From: Herbiconiux oxytropis
Lineage (GTDB): Bacteria > Actinomycetota > Actinomycetes > Actinomycetales > Microbacteriaceae
Length of the DNA stretch: 64,000 bases
Assembly (NCBI RefSeq): GCF_024979315.1
Contig: NZ_JANLCK010000003.1
Coordinates: 1-64,000, forward strand
Reading direction: 5' to 3'
Under the pieces are notes generated by a model. It was not told the origin of the DNA. It worked only from the letters and a program-made list of their open reading frames with translations, and searched no databases. The stretch's first letter is position 1. Each line of letters starts with the position of its first letter. The position numbers were made by a program, and so were the translations under genes. Positions 27,077 to 36,302 of the stretch are shown in pieces.

Positions 27077-27652
27077 TCAGCTGTTCTGAACGGTGTCCCT
27101 CGACTGCTGCGCCTGGTCCTTGACCTCGTCGGCGGCCGACGTCGCCTCGGACCTCACGTTGTCGACAGCGCCGGTCGCAGCATCCTTCACGGCGGCGGCG
27201 GCATCCTGGGCGGGCTCCTTGAGGTTCTGCCCGACCTCCTTGGCCGCATCGGTCACCTGCTCGACGAGAGGCTGCGCCTTCTCCTTCAGGTCGGAGGCGA
27301 CGTCCTTCTCCTTCGTCGACGCCGGGATCAGCGAGGCGGCGAGGAGGCCGACGCCGAACGCGATCAGGCCCACGGCGAGCGGGTTGCCCTCCGCCTTGGC
27401 CTGCACCTTGTCCTTGGCGTCCGACACGGCCCCGGAGGCGTCGCCGCTGTGGCTCGACACCGACGACTTCACGTCGTCGGCGACACCGAACACGCGGTCC
27501 TTCACCGATCCCACAGCGCCCTTGACCTTGTCGGTCTGGCGGCCGACGATCTTCGACGGGGTGACCTTGTCGGCCAGGGCGTCGACGTCGCCGCCGAGCT
27601 CGGCGCGCGTCTGCTCGATGCGGGCGCGGATCTCTTCGGGTGAATCAGTCAT
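27077..27652 (-). CDS. DUF3618 domain protein
   Basis: A 191-residue protein. The N-terminal DUF3618 motif SPEEIRARIEQTRAELGGDVDALADKV is followed by a Lys/Asp/Ala-rich amphipathic stretch, one transmembrane helix (about 93-110) and a long helical tail of LEA-like composition. The function is unknown; such proteins usually occur with holin-like and YihY genes, as here. Its ATG overlaps the stop of the holin-like gene by 4 nt. Confidence 0.9.
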   Translation of the reverse strand: MTDSPEEIRARIEQTRAELGGDVDALADKVTPSKIVGRQTDKVKGAVGSVKDRVFGVADDVKSSVSSHSGDASGAVSDAKDKVQAKAEGNPLAVGLIAFGVGLLAASLIPASTKEKDVASDLKEKAQPLVEQVTDAAKEVGQNLKEPAQDAAAAVKDAATGAVDNVRSEATSAADEVKDQAQQSRDTVQNS

Positions 27653-28065
27653 CGGTTCTCCTCATTTCGCTTCAGTGTCTCGGGGATCTTCTTCAAGGAA
27701 TCGACGGTCTTCGGTGCCCCGTTGACCTCCTTGAGCTGCTTCTTGCCGACCAGGAACAGGATCAGGGCGATGATGGCCCAGACAGCCATCACCACGAGGC
27801 CCGACCAGCCGTTGCCGATCAGGGTGCCGAGCGCCCACCAGCAGGCGATCGACAGGAAAAGCACCGCCATGAGCGCCGCGTATCCTGCCCCGCCGAGCAT
27901 TCCCGCGCCCTTGCCGGCGCGGGTCGCGGACTCCTTCAGCTCGGCCTTCGCGAGTTCGAGCTCCTGCCGCATCAGGGTGGAGAGGTCCTTCGTGACCTCT
28001 CCGAGCAGATCGCCCAACGATGTCGTTGCGGCTTTCTGCTCCGAGGGGGTGTAGTCGTCGGTCAT
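27649..28065 (-). CDS. Phage-holin-family (DUF1469-type) membrane protein
   Basis: A 138-residue protein with an N-terminal amphipathic helix (LGDLLGEVTKDLSTLMRQELELAKAEL) and two transmembrane helices (about 57-78 and 87-107), the pattern of the actinobacterial putative superfamily III holins. Despite the name, nothing else here is phage-like; these proteins are chromosomal envelope components. It is coupled on both sides by ATGA overlaps. Confidence 0.88.
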   Translation of the reverse strand: MTDDYTPSEQKAATTSLGDLLGEVTKDLSTLMRQELELAKAELKESATRAGKGAGMLGGAGYAALMAVLFLSIACWWALGTLIGNGWSGLVVMAVWAIIALILFLVGKKQLKEVNGAPKTVDSLKKIPETLKRNEENR

Positions 28066-28814
28066 CGCGGGTACTCATCTCCGGGAAGCGTGTAGCCGTC
28101 GTCGCCGAGGGTCGCTGCCCGCTGGTTGTAGACCGGCGTGTCCTCTACGAGGCCCGGGGTGGTCGCCGGCGTGTCGACGACCGGGGGCACCGCAGCCGTG
28201 ACGGGGGCCGGAGTGGCCGCGGGCACGGGGGTGGCGGGCGCCGGGGTGGCGGGCGCCGAGGCCTCTGCCGCCTTCTCGTCGGCAGCGTTGCCCGCGAGGG
28301 CGCGGGTGAGGCGGCCGGCGACGACGCCGGCGATGGCGGCGGCCGCGATGAACGTGCCTGGCTTGCGGCGAGCGTAGGACTTGACCTCGTTCAGCAGCGA
28401 GCCCGGGTCGCGGGCGTCCAGCCACGACGCGGCGCTGCCGGCGCGATCGGCGACCTGGCGCACCAGGTCGGACGCGAGACCCTGCTGCTCCGAGCTGCCG
28501 GCCATCGAGCCGAGCTCGTCACCGAGCGAGCGGAGGCCCGAGGCGACACGCTGCTGCTGTGCGCCCGCCTGCTCCTTCAGCTCCGACTGAGTCTGCGTGA
28601 ACAGGTCCTTGGCCTGCGACGTGGCCTCGTGGGCGACGTTCTTCGCTTCGTCCTTCGCGGTGCCCGCGACGTTGCCGGCCTGCTCGGCAGCGGTGTCCTT
28701 GAGATTCGCCGCCTCCTGCTTGGCCGTGCCGACCTTTCCCTGCTGGTCGTCGTCCGACGCGGTCGCAGGGGGTGCGAAACCGCTCGGCGGTACGGGTGCG
28801 TAGCTGTCCGTCAT
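28062..28814 (-). CDS. Ala-rich helical membrane-associated protein
   Basis: About 250 residues. An N-terminal disordered segment is followed by LEA-like helical repeats rich in Ala, Lys, Glu and Gln (about 25-110), a hydrophobic helix (about 155-172, TFIAAAAIAGVVAGRL) and an Ala/Pro/Thr-rich tail. I do not recognise a domain beyond similarity in style to DUF3618-operon proteins. AAAGGG precedes the ATG at 28814. It is the first gene of the group with the holin-like, DUF3618 and YihY genes, which suggests a shared role at the membrane, perhaps under stress. Confidence 0.75.
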   Translation of the reverse strand: MTDSYAPVPPSGFAPPATASDDDQQGKVGTAKQEAANLKDTAAEQAGNVAGTAKDEAKNVAHEATSQAKDLFTQTQSELKEQAGAQQQRVASGLRSLGDELGSMAGSSEQQGLASDLVRQVADRAGSAASWLDARDPGSLLNEVKSYARRKPGTFIAAAAIAGVVAGRLTRALAGNAADEKAAEASAPATPAPATPVPAATPAPVTAAVPPVVDTPATTPGLVEDTPVYNQRAATLGDDGYTLPGDEYPR

Positions 28815-29132
28815 GGTCATCCCTTTCCATCTCCGGCCGTTCGGCCGGGGTTCTTCCATCAATGCGCGGCTCGGGGGCGGGCGCAGCCCGCTTGCCCCGA
28901 ACCCCGATCCGTGCCTCCGGCGGGAGGTTCCGCGCCGGGCGGCCAGGGGCCACCACGCCCAGCCTCCGCCGGATCGCAGTTTCTTCCAGGGCCTTGTCTT
29001 CCGAACCGAACGGACGCACAATGCGGGCCCGCGGCGGAACTCGCTCCTACACGATCGCGGCGGCGCTGTCGAGCAGGGGCCGGGCAGTCGCGATCGTCGT
29101 ACCGTGGTGCTCAACCGACGGAAGGAACCACC
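28815..29132. other. 318-bp divergent intergenic region
   Basis: No gene is seen. A 7-bp hairpin, CCGGCCG-TT-CGGCCGG, lies at 28833-28848 in what would be the leader of the 28814 gene. The rest is GC-rich and should hold promoters for both flanking genes; I could not identify clear boxes. Confidence 0.5.
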
Positions 29133-29390
29133 ATGGACCTCGGAACTCTGGGCGGCTACCGCCTGCCTGCGGCGATCCGCACCGCCTACGGCGTCACGAC
29201 CGCGCAGGAGCTCGCCGACAGCATCGGCGTCACGAAGCAGCCGACTCCCGCCCTCGCGGCCGACGCCGACGCCGCCTACCAGGCACTCCGCCGCGGCGAC
29301 TCCCAGCCCGCCCGGCGCCTCCTCATCGACGACCTCGGCGTCACCGAGTCCGCCGCCGACGAGGCCCTCGCCAAGCTCCCCCCGCTCTAG
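29133..29390 (+). CDS. Small hypothetical protein
   Basis: An 85-residue soluble protein (opens MDLGTLGGYRLPAAIRTAYG, ends AKLPPL) made mostly of predicted short helices rich in Ala, Asp and Leu. GAAGGA lies 6 nt before the ATG, which supports translation. No family is recognised. It is divergent from the envelope cluster and followed 14 bp later by a convergent lipoprotein gene. Confidence 0.65.
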   Translation: MDLGTLGGYRLPAAIRTAYGVTTAQELADSIGVTKQPTPALAADADAAYQALRRGDSQPARRLLIDDLGVTESAADEALAKLPPL

Positions 29391-29404
29391 GCGGCTCCAG
29401 CGCG

Positions 29405-29968
29405 TCAGCCGTCGAAGACCTCGGCGCTCGCGAAGACGGCGTCGTCGGCGAGTTCGTCTACGAGCGGCGGCGGGCACTCGGCGAAGCGGGTCTTCTCCGC
29501 CGTCGGGGTCTGCCCCGCAGCGAAGCGGACCACGTAGGAATAGCAGGTGTAGACCTCGCTCGGCCCCGAGTACGGCCGCCCCTCGTCGGTGGGGCCCTGC
29601 GAGCGCGGGCCGGAGGCGATGAAGACCGAGAACCGGGCGGTCGAGGCCGTCGTGGCGACGTCGTAGAGGATCGCCCCGCCGTCGCCCAGCCCGAGCGACG
29701 TGACGGACTTGCCGGAGCCGTCCCAGCGCGGCGCGTCGAGTCCGCCCAGATACACGGCCGGGTCGTCCTCCGGCGGCGGGTAGAGATCGGGGGCGATCCG
29801 GTGCCGCTCCTTGATCGTGGGATCCTGGGGGCCGTACAGGGCGCTGGAGAGCGGATCCTCGAACGACGCGATCCGGCGCCAGAGCTCGCCGTCGATCCCG
29901 CTGTCATGGCCGTGGTACTCCGTCGGGGTGCACCCGGTCAGCAGTCCGGCGGCGATCACGGCCGGCAC
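29405..29968 (-). CDS. Hypothetical lipoprotein
   Basis: About 187 residues. A short signal peptide ends in the lipobox LLTGC, followed by a His/Asp-containing linker and a globular domain with two Cys (TCYSY and AECPPP) that could form a disulfide. No family is recognised. The start is uncertain: I prefer the GTG at 29968, since an ATG at 30013 would lie within the neighbouring padR start and add a polar stretch before the signal peptide. It is divergent from padR. Confidence 0.65.
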   Translation of the reverse strand: MPAVIAAGLLTGCTPTEYHGHDSGIDGELWRRIASFEDPLSSALYGPQDPTIKERHRIAPDLYPPPEDDPAVYLGGLDAPRWDGSGKSVTSLGLGDGGAILYDVATTASTARFSVFIASGPRSQGPTDEGRPYSGPSEVYTCYSYVVRFAAGQTPTAEKTRFAECPPPLVDELADDAVFASAEVFDG

Positions 29969-29980
29969 GAGTGCGGCTAT

Positions 29981-29997
29981 CTCTATATAGGTAGAGT
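29981..29997. promoter_or_regulatory. PadR promoter and probable operator
   Basis: CTCTA-TATAGG-TAGAG (29981-29996) is an inverted repeat overlapping the TAGAGT -10 box (29992-29997). That box lies 6 nt before the padR ATG at 30004, the leaderless spacing seen elsewhere here. PadR proteins often repress themselves through such sites. Confidence 0.6.
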
Positions 29998-30003
29998 TGT
30001 CGC

Positions 30004-30357
30004 ATGAAGCCATTGGCCCGCGTGACTCCTGCCACCGTCGACGTGCTCCGCGTGCTGCTCGAGGAGGACGGCATCTGGGGGATGCTCGTCATCAAGCTCA
30101 CCGCCCGACCCGCCGGAAGTGTCTACCCCATCCTCGAGCGGCTCGAGCGTGCCGGGTGGGTTGCCTCGACCTGGGAGCCCGACACCGAGCGGAGCGGACC
30201 GCGCCGGCGGCTCTACGAGCTCACCCACGACGGCGCCTCGGCGGCGCAGGCGGCCGTGGCGCGCTTCGACGAGGCCCGGCGGGCGGAGGGCGCGCCGCGC
30301 GCGGCGGCCCGAACGACCGGGCTGGCCTCCGGACGCCCCGCCGGGGCCGGCGCGTGA
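30004..30357 (+). CDS. PadR family transcriptional regulator
   Basis: A 117-residue winged-helix regulator with the PadR signature RPAGSVYPILERLERAGWVAS and the wing RRLYELTHDGA, followed by an Arg/Ala-rich tail. It is coupled by GTGA overlap to a polytopic membrane protein, the standard pairing in which a PadR protein controls a membrane or transport protein. Confidence 0.88.
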   Translation: MKPLARVTPATVDVLRVLLEEDGIWGMLVIKLTARPAGSVYPILERLERAGWVASTWEPDTERSGPRRRLYELTHDGASAAQAAVARFDEARRAEGAPRAAARTTGLASGRPAGAGA

Positions 30358-31514
30358 GCGGCGCACGGGGCGCGGGCATCGACGCGGTGCTGCGCGGACT
30401 CGCCCGACTGCTGCCTCCGCTCGCCCGCGAGCGCTACCTCGAGGAGTGGCGGGCGGATGTCGCGGGTGCGGCAGAGGTCGGCCTCTCGCGCGGCGGCATC
30501 GTGCGGGGCGCCGCGGCGCTGAGCCTCACGATCGACCGGGATGCGCCGGCGCACTCCGGCGAGCCCCGCGGCATGCGGCCGCGACGGCTCACCCGGCGCG
30601 GCTTCGCCCTCTTCGCCGCGGCCTCCGTCATCCTGGTCGGGGCCTACCTCACCGGCGGAGGCATCGTGCCCGAGGGTGCCGCCGCCACGGCGGGGGTCGT
30701 CGCCGCACTCGAGGCGGCGGGCAGGCTGGCCGTGGTGCTCGCACTCGCCCTGGTCGCGGTCGGGGCGCTCTATCTGGCCCGGGCGGCGCGCGCCGTCGAG
30801 ACCCGCACCGCTCGCGCCACCCTCGTGGCGGCCATCGTGGGGCTCGCGGCCATCCTCGTGGGAGCACTCGTGCCGAGTGCGCCCGGCTGGCTGCTCGCGG
30901 CGGGCGCGGCGGCGCTCGTGCTCGGACTCGTGGGCGGCATCGCCGTGCTCGGTGGATCCCGCGCGATCCTGCTCGAGCCCCGCACGGCGCCGAGGCGGCA
31001 CCGTGTGGTGGCGGCCGGTATCGGAGTGGCAGCCGTGGTGATGCTCGTGGTGATCGGTGCGATCGACCTGCTCGTGTGGAATCCGCTCGCCAAGGTGCCC
31101 GGCCTCGACCTGTCCACGATCTACTCCCGGATGGAGGCCGAGGACGGCTTCTTCTTCGCCTCCAACGCCGTGCTGGTGGCGGTGTGGGCGGCCGTCTGGG
31201 TGATCGCCGCGGGGATCGCGTTCGCGGTGGCGGCACTCAGGCCCACATCCTGGTTCACCCCGCGCCGGATCGCGATCGTCATGCTCGGCATCGTCGGCGG
31301 GGCGGTCTTCTTCCGCTTCTTCGCGGGCTTCGGCTTCGGCATGTCGATCGCCGACACCTTCGCCACGAGCGGCGGCGACGCCTCGATCGTCTCGGCGGTG
31401 CTCCCGTACGTCGGCCAACTCGCCCTCGCGGCGGCGGCCGTGGCCGTGGGCTGGGCGCCGCGCGTCGCATCCGCTCGCTCGGCGTCGCCCCTCGGGAGCG
31501 TCACCACGCCGTGA
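30354..31514 (+). CDS. Polytopic membrane protein coupled to PadR
   Basis: About 386 residues. The N-terminal 65 residues (ARERYLEEWRADVAGAAEVGLSRGG) resemble the cytoplasmic prefix often found in membrane proteins next to PadR regulators. About eight to nine hydrophobic helices follow. No transporter motif is recognised. The GTG at 30354 overlaps the padR stop, which fixes the start. Confidence 0.75.
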   Translation: MSGARGAGIDAVLRGLARLLPPLARERYLEEWRADVAGAAEVGLSRGGIVRGAAALSLTIDRDAPAHSGEPRGMRPRRLTRRGFALFAAASVILVGAYLTGGGIVPEGAAATAGVVAALEAAGRLAVVLALALVAVGALYLARAARAVETRTARATLVAAIVGLAAILVGALVPSAPGWLLAAGAAALVLGLVGGIAVLGGSRAILLEPRTAPRRHRVVAAGIGVAAVVMLVVIGAIDLLVWNPLAKVPGLDLSTIYSRMEAEDGFFFASNAVLVAVWAAVWVIAAGIAFAVAALRPTSWFTPRRIAIVMLGIVGGAVFFRFFAGFGFGMSIADTFATSGGDASIVSAVLPYVGQLALAAAAVAVGWAPRVASARSASPLGSVTTP

Positions 31515-31527
31515 CACCGTGATGCCG

Positions 31528-32205
31528 TCACGCGGGCACGACGAGGTGCACGCGCGCCCCGCGGCCGCGGGCGAAGCCGAGCCGCTCGTAGCCGGCCGCC
31601 AGCTCCGGTGTGCCGGCCACCGCCACGACGACGTCGCCCGCCGGCACACGCGCCACGAGGCTGCGGGCCAGCAGCAGTGCCGACAGTCTCGTGCCGGGGC
31701 GTTGGGCGAGGGCCACGGCCGACCAGCGGTGGCCCCCGGGTGTCTCGCGCCCGACCGTGGTCGTGAGTGCGGACGGAGAGGCCGAGAGCAGCAGCAGCCC
31801 GCCGATGCCGACGAGCCCGAAGAGCACGAGCAGGATCGCTAAGGCCACGAGGAGCCCGACGGGCCCGGCCGCGGATGCGATGAGCACCAGCACGCCGATC
31901 CCGATCACCGAGCCCGTCAGCACGAGCCCCACCGCGAGCGCGGCGTCGAGGGCGGCGCGATGGCGTCCGAACAAGACCATGCCGTCACCGTCCGCCGCCT
32001 CCCACAGCACTCCACGGAGCGCATACGGGGCGAGTGACACCACGGCCGCGGGCGTCGCCAGCACGGCGGCCGGCCGGCTGTCGGTGAACGCCTCCGCCAT
32101 CAACCATCCGAGCGCCCACACCCTGCGCGCGGAAGCCGGGCGAGACCCCTCGCGCGACCCTGCGACCGCGGAGGAACGTCTTCTGTCGGCTGCACCCGTC
32201 ATCAT
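31528..32205 (-). CDS. Membrane protein with GNAT-like C-terminus
   Basis: About 225 residues. A basic N-terminus is followed by at least two strong transmembrane helices (about 90-150). The C-terminal 65 residues (SALLLARSLVARV, then AGTPELAAGYERLGFARGRG) look like the second half of a GNAT acetyltransferase, but the acetyl-CoA loop half is missing. It could be a degenerate fusion or chance resemblance. Either of two adjacent ATGs (32205, 32202) may be used. Confidence 0.6.
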   Translation of the reverse strand: MMTGAADRRRSSAVAGSREGSRPASARRVWALGWLMAEAFTDSRPAAVLATPAAVVSLAPYALRGVLWEAADGDGMVLFGRHRAALDAALAVGLVLTGSVIGIGVLVLIASAAGPVGLLVALAILLVLFGLVGIGGLLLLSASPSALTTTVGRETPGGHRWSAVALAQRPGTRLSALLLARSLVARVPAGDVVVAVAGTPELAAGYERLGFARGRGARVHLVVPA

Positions 32206-32252
32206 CCAAGCCTGACCGCGCCTCGTGCGCCCACGCCCGCGCTCGCAGCCGA

Positions 32253-33650
32253 TTAAGAGGTGCGTGGAGCCTCGGCATCCCCGTCCGTCGGTGGAGCCGG
32301 AGGGAGGGTCCAGAGCGACTCGAGGGGAACCGCGCGGCCGAGGAGGTTCTCGGCCGCTCGGTGGCCCGAGAGCAGGGCGGCGGTGACGGTGGCGGGGTCG
32401 TCGGTCCAGGTGGCCTCGCCCGCGAGGTGCAGGGCGCCACCGCCGATGGGCTCCGCGAGGGCGTCGTGGTCGGCGGTCGTGGAGCCGAGGGTCATGTAGG
32501 CGTACGAGCCGCGAGCCCAGGGGTCGGCGTGCCAAGCCGTCAGGTGCACGCTCGTGGGCTCCTCGACGCGCTCGCCGTAGAGCCGCCGCAGCTGGTCGAG
32601 CACGGAGCCGACCACGCGATCCTCGCTCCAGTCGCGGATGGCCCGGGCGGCGGGTCCTGCGGCGAACGTGAGCAGCGTCGGAACGCCGTGGAGCGGCGTG
32701 AGGTCGTAGAAGGAGTGCCACCAGACCCCCTCGGGCCCCTGCTGGCGGATGGCGTAGACGTCCTCGTCCCAGAACTTCGCGGAGAAGCGCAGGAACACCT
32801 TCTCGAAGTCGTTCATCGTGAGGCGGTCGAGCGCCTCCTGCACGGGCCCGGGCAGCGACGGTGTGATGCGGAGGTCGCCAGAGCGCAGTACCCCCACCGG
32901 CACCGTCACGACAGCGGCATTCGCCCGCAGCTCCTCGCCGGATGCCGTGACCGCGACCCCCTCCGAGCCCCACTCGACCGCGTCGACCGCGCGTCCGAGC
33001 CGGATGTCGAGCCCCTCCGCCAGGTGCTCGGCCAGCCGGTCGTAGCCGTCGGGGAAGACGACCTCGTGCCCGTCGATCGAGTCGTCGTCGAGCCCGTGCG
33101 CGGCGAGATCCTCGATCCAGGCGCCGTACTGCTCCTCGGCCCGGTGCTCGAGGTACTCGCGCACGCGCTGGGTGCGCTCGTCGTCCCAGCCCTGCGCGGC
33201 CAGGGCCTCGTCGGTCACGTCGCGGTAGGAGGCATCCGGAGCCGAGGCGGGGAGGATGCCCGAGAGCGCCTCGTCGACCGCGTGGATGTCGGCCACGTAA
33301 CGCACGGCCTCCTCGTCGGTGAGGCGCACGCCGTCGGGGGAGTAGTGGGCGATGGGGCGCGAATCGGGCTGGTAGCCGCCCACCGTGAACTCCACCGTCG
33401 GTAGTCCGAAGGCGTCGGCAGCGGCAGCCACAGGGCTGCCGTTGACGCCGTGGATCCAGGATGCGCCGAGGTCGGTCACGAGACCGCCGCTCCGATCGGT
33501 CCAGACCCGCCCGCCCACGCGCTCCCGCGCCTCGAGCACCACCACGCGCAGCCCCTGCTGCTGCAGCAGCCGGCCGGCGGTGAGCCCGGAGACGCCGGCA
33601 CCCACCACGATCACGTCCACCTCGCGCAGTCCATCGACGCTGTCCGTCAT
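32253..33650 (-). CDS. FAD-dependent amine oxidase
   Basis: A 465-residue flavin amine oxidase (monoamine/polyamine oxidase type). It shows the dinucleotide motif [19 protein letters not shown] followed by [15 protein letters not shown], the LGASWIHG substrate block, and the C-terminal FAD motif [26 protein letters not shown]. It lacks a signal peptide. TAGCGT lies 6 nt before the ATG, so it is probably leaderless. The substrate is an amine that cannot be specified. Confidence 0.9.
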   Translation of the reverse strand: MTDSVDGLREVDVIVVGAGVSGLTAGRLLQQQGLRVVVLEARERVGGRVWTDRSGGLVTDLGASWIHGVNGSPVAAAADAFGLPTVEFTVGGYQPDSRPIAHYSPDGVRLTDEEAVRYVADIHAVDEALSGILPASAPDASYRDVTDEALAAQGWDDERTQRVREYLEHRAEEQYGAWIEDLAAHGLDDDSIDGHEVVFPDGYDRLAEHLAEGLDIRLGRAVDAVEWGSEGVAVTASGEELRANAAVVTVPVGVLRSGDLRITPSLPGPVQEALDRLTMNDFEKVFLRFSAKFWDEDVYAIRQQGPEGVWWHSFYDLTPLHGVPTLLTFAAGPAARAIRDWSEDRVVGSVLDQLRRLYGERVEEPTSVHLTAWHADPWARGSYAYMTLGSTTADHDALAEPIGGGALHLAGEATWTDDPATVTAALLSGHRAAENLLGRAVPLESLWTLPPAPPTDGDAEAPRTS

Positions 33651-33716
33651 GAGCCCACGCTAGTGGCTCGGGATAGTCTTTTCAGGAGCACCCGCGATCT
33701 AAGGAGCATCGACTTC

Positions 33717-34295
33717 ATGGCAGGACTGAGCCTCTCCAAGGGCCACAACCTCTCCCTCACCAAGACGAGCCCCGGACTCACCGTCGCCACCGTCGGTCTC
33801 GGCTGGGATCCACGGACGACCGCCGGCGAGCAGTTCGACCTCGACGCCTCGGCCATCCTCGTGGCCGAGAACGGCAAGATCCGCTCCGAGGCCGACTTCA
33901 TCTTCTACAACCAGATGCAGACGCCCGACGGCTCTGTCGTGCACCAGGGCGACAACCGCACGGGTGTGGGCGACGGCGACGACGAGCGCATCCTGATCGA
34001 CCTCCGCCTCGTGGAGCCCGACGTGCAGCGCATCGTCATCGCCGTATCGATCCACGACGCGGATGCCCGCCGCCAGAACTTCGGTCAGGTGCGGGATGCC
34101 TACTGCCGCGTTCTCGACCAGGACGAGCAGGAGATCGTGCGCTACGACCTCACCGAAGACGCCTCCCGCGAGACCGCGATGCTCTTCGCCGAGATCTACC
34201 GCAATGGTGCGGAATGGAAGTTCCGGGCCGTGGGCCAGGGCTACGCCAACGGCTTGGCGGGCATCGCCACCGACTTCGGGGTGCCGATCAGTTGA
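33717..34295 (+). CDS. TerD family protein
   Basis: A 192-residue TerD/CABP-type protein. It shows VGLGWDPR, the calcium-binding acidic motif [30 protein letters not shown], and the end [11 protein letters not shown]-like block ([23 protein letters not shown]). Family members bind calcium and belong to tellurite/stress response systems linked to membranes. AAGGAG lies 10 nt before the ATG. It is translationally coupled (TTGA) to a membrane HExxH protein, and no other ter genes are nearby. Confidence 0.93.
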   Translation: MAGLSLSKGHNLSLTKTSPGLTVATVGLGWDPRTTAGEQFDLDASAILVAENGKIRSEADFIFYNQMQTPDGSVVHQGDNRTGVGDGDDERILIDLRLVEPDVQRIVIAVSIHDADARRQNFGQVRDAYCRVLDQDEQEIVRYDLTEDASRETAMLFAEIYRNGAEWKFRAVGQGYANGLAGIATDFGVPIS

Positions 34296-35461
34296 GAGCT
34301 CGCCGCGTCGTCGCCGTGGTGGCCGTCGCGGCGGCAACGGTCGGCATCCTCGCCGGTGGCTTCTTCGGCTGGGGCGTGCTCGCCGAGCAGCGGGCAGACG
34401 CCGCGTACGAGGTGCTCGACGCGCGGGTGGAGTCTCTCGACGATGCGCGAGGGGCGCTCGAGGCGCGCACGCGGAGCGCTCAGGGAGAAGCGGATCGGGT
34501 GCGCACCGTGGTGGCGTCCGGCGCGTTCGCAGCGGACACCGACCCCGCCGCGGCGCCGCTTCGTGAGGCCCTGGTCTCGCTCGATCTGGCGCTGACGGCC
34601 GCCGGAACCCACCAGGCCGACGAGCCCGCAGCAGACGAGCCCGCCGAAGACGGCGGGGCGAGAGCCGTCGAGGAGCCGCCGGTGGTCATCCCGTGGCAGG
34701 TGATGGACGAGGCGGCCGAGGTGGAGGCGCAGGCGTACCGCGCCAACGTGGCGGCGAACGAGCTGCTCACCGCGGCCGAGACCACCGCCGGCGCCGAGGA
34801 GGCTCTCGGCGAGGCGGAGGTCACCTACTTCGCCGCGGTGGCGGCGCGGGGCCGCGCCGAGATCGAGACGAACGCGCTGGCCAGCCGCAAGAGCCAGGTC
34901 GACCTCGGGTACCTGTTGGCCCAGGCGGAGGATCCGGCGCAGTCGGCCGCCTGGCACGGCGGCTTCCTCGACTCCGTTCAGGCCGGTGTGCAGACCCTGC
35001 GCGACTCGCAGGGCCTCGAGGAGGCCGAGCTCGCCGATCCGGCGCTCGAGACCCGGCGTGAGATCGAGGCCTACGCGCGATCCCTCAGCGCGGGGGTCGA
35101 GCTCGACTTCGTCTGGGCACCCGAGGTGAGCGGGCTCGGGGAGGGCTGGCTGTCGGGCACCGCCGAGACCTACAGCAGCGATGGCGGCTGGTCGATCATC
35201 AGCCTGAACTACTCGGTCGAGCAGGCGTGGGCCGAGGGCGACGAGAACGCCCGGGCCATCGTGGCGCACGAGGTGGGTCACACGCAGTTCATCCGCGAGT
35301 CGTGCGAGCCGCTGTTCACGGGCCCGGTCTTCTCCTCCGACCACGAGATGTGGGCGACGGCGTGGTCGATCGGTCTCGGCTACGACCTGCCGGGATCCGG
35401 GATCGAGGCGTACGGCCGGCCGAGCGACGAGCAGATCGCCACCGCGGCGGGGTGTCGCTGA
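34292..35461 (+). CDS. Membrane-anchored protein with HExxH metallopeptidase-like motif
   Basis: About 389 residues. A single N-terminal transmembrane helix or uncleaved signal (about 5-28) is followed by a long Ala/Glu-rich helical region (about 35-250) that is probably coiled coil, and a C-terminal domain with HEVGH at 326-330 and DHEMWATAW (Glu352), consistent with a zinc HExxH...E site. I do not recognise a named peptidase family. The TTG at 34292 overlaps the TerD stop (TTGA), so the two proteins are likely made together. Confidence 0.75.
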   Translation: MRARRVVAVVAVAAATVGILAGGFFGWGVLAEQRADAAYEVLDARVESLDDARGALEARTRSAQGEADRVRTVVASGAFAADTDPAAAPLREALVSLDLALTAAGTHQADEPAADEPAEDGGARAVEEPPVVIPWQVMDEAAEVEAQAYRANVAANELLTAAETTAGAEEALGEAEVTYFAAVAARGRAEIETNALASRKSQVDLGYLLAQAEDPAQSAAWHGGFLDSVQAGVQTLRDSQGLEEAELADPALETRREIEAYARSLSAGVELDFVWAPEVSGLGEGWLSGTAETYSSDGGWSIISLNYSVEQAWAEGDENARAIVAHEVGHTQFIRESCEPLFTGPVFSSDHEMWATAWSIGLGYDLPGSGIEAYGRPSDEQIATAAGCR

Positions 35462-35476
35462 AGGGGGCAGGCGTAC

Positions 35477-35815
35477 TCAGCCGGCCGGTTCCTCGTGGCC
35501 GAGAGACTGCTCCTGCAGGAACTGGCAGAGGGAGGCGGCCAGCGCGAGCTCGGCGGCGTAGCCCTGGAGCTGCGCAGGGGAGAGCTCGAAGGCCCCGGCA
35601 CGGGCACCGAACGAGATCACCCACGCATCGTCGCCGATCTCCGCCGGCTGCATGTAGATCTCGGCCGACACGTTCTTCAGCGGCACGATCACGAGCCCGG
35701 TGTCGGCCCCGCCGTCGCCGTCCTGCACGAGCACGTCGATGAGCGCCCCTCCCTCGCGGGTGGTGCGGAACTCCTCCAGCCAGCTCTCTAACGTCGCTCT
35801 GCTGCGGAAGGGCAC
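35477..35815 (-). CDS. Small conserved protein, paralogue of 55784 gene
   Basis: A 112-residue soluble protein (PFRSRATLESWLEEF; DTGLVIVPLKNVSAEIYMQPA; ELALAASLCQFLQEQS). It aligns end to end by eye with the protein at 55784-56134, so they are paralogues of one unnamed family. GAGGAG precedes the GTG at 35815. The 214 bp between it and csbD (35816-36029) carry no gene. Confidence 0.75.
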   Translation of the reverse strand: MPFRSRATLESWLEEFRTTREGGALIDVLVQDGDGGADTGLVIVPLKNVSAEIYMQPAEIGDDAWVISFGARAGAFELSPAQLQGYAAELALAASLCQFLQEQSLGHEEPAG

Positions 35816-36029
35816 GGCTGGCTCCTCGGGTCTCGCGAATGGGGCCGCTCGTCCCCGGGTCAATTGATCACTGTACCCGGAGCCGCCGACAGCGGCACGG
35901 AGAGGCCTGCCAGGCTCACGCCCGATCCCCGGGTTCCCGTGACCTTGGTGGGAAGAGGTTGCGAGGATTCCGCACCGGAGTTGAGTGGGATGTGTCGCAG
36001 GACGCGACCGAGAACGGAAGAGGTTGATT

Positions 36030-36203
36030 ATGGGTGCAGACGACAAGATCAAGAACGCAGCCGAAGACCTGGGCGGCAAGGCCAAGGAGGCCTTCGGCAA
36101 GGCCACCGGAGACGACTCCAAGGTGGCCGAGGGCCAGGCCGATCAGTCCAAGGCCGACGTGAAGAAGGCCGGCGAGAACGTCAAGGACGCGTTCAAGCAC
36201 TGA
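36030..36203 (+). CDS. CsbD family stress protein
   Basis: A 57-residue hydrophilic protein with the CsbD pattern (MGADDKIKNAAEDLGGKAKEAFGKATGD...KVAEGQADQSKADVKKA). Family members are general-stress proteins, sigma-B controlled in Bacillus, with no known activity. AGAGG lies 7 nt before the ATG. It is followed 7 bp later by a strong hairpin terminator, so it is monocistronic. Confidence 0.92.
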   Translation: MGADDKIKNAAEDLGGKAKEAFGKATGDDSKVAEGQADQSKADVKKAGENVKDAFKH

Positions 36204-36210
36204 TCCACTC

Positions 36211-36255
36211 ACGCAAGAGGCCCGTTCCGCTCATCGCGGGGCGGGCCTCTTGCGT
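36211..36255 (+). terminator. Hairpin terminator after csbD
   Basis: ACGCAAGAGGCCCG (36211-36224) pairs perfectly with CGGGCCTCTTGCGT (36242-36255) over 14 bp, with a 17-nt loop. No T-tract follows, as is common in high-GC actinobacteria. Confidence 0.8.
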
Positions 36256-36302
36256 CCGTGGCGACCGTCTGCATCCGCGTCTGCGGAGATAGCATGGTTT
36301 GC

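Noticed and set aside
27649-28065. Prophage remnant suggested by a holin-family protein
   Set aside because: No other phage genes, integrase or att sites are present. This holin-like family is a normal partner of DUF3618 and YihY genes in actinobacteria.
28833-28848. CCGGCCG-TT-CGGCCGG as a riboswitch or attenuator
   Set aside because: It is only a 7-bp hairpin in GC-rich DNA with no further conserved structure; it is noted only as intergenic content.
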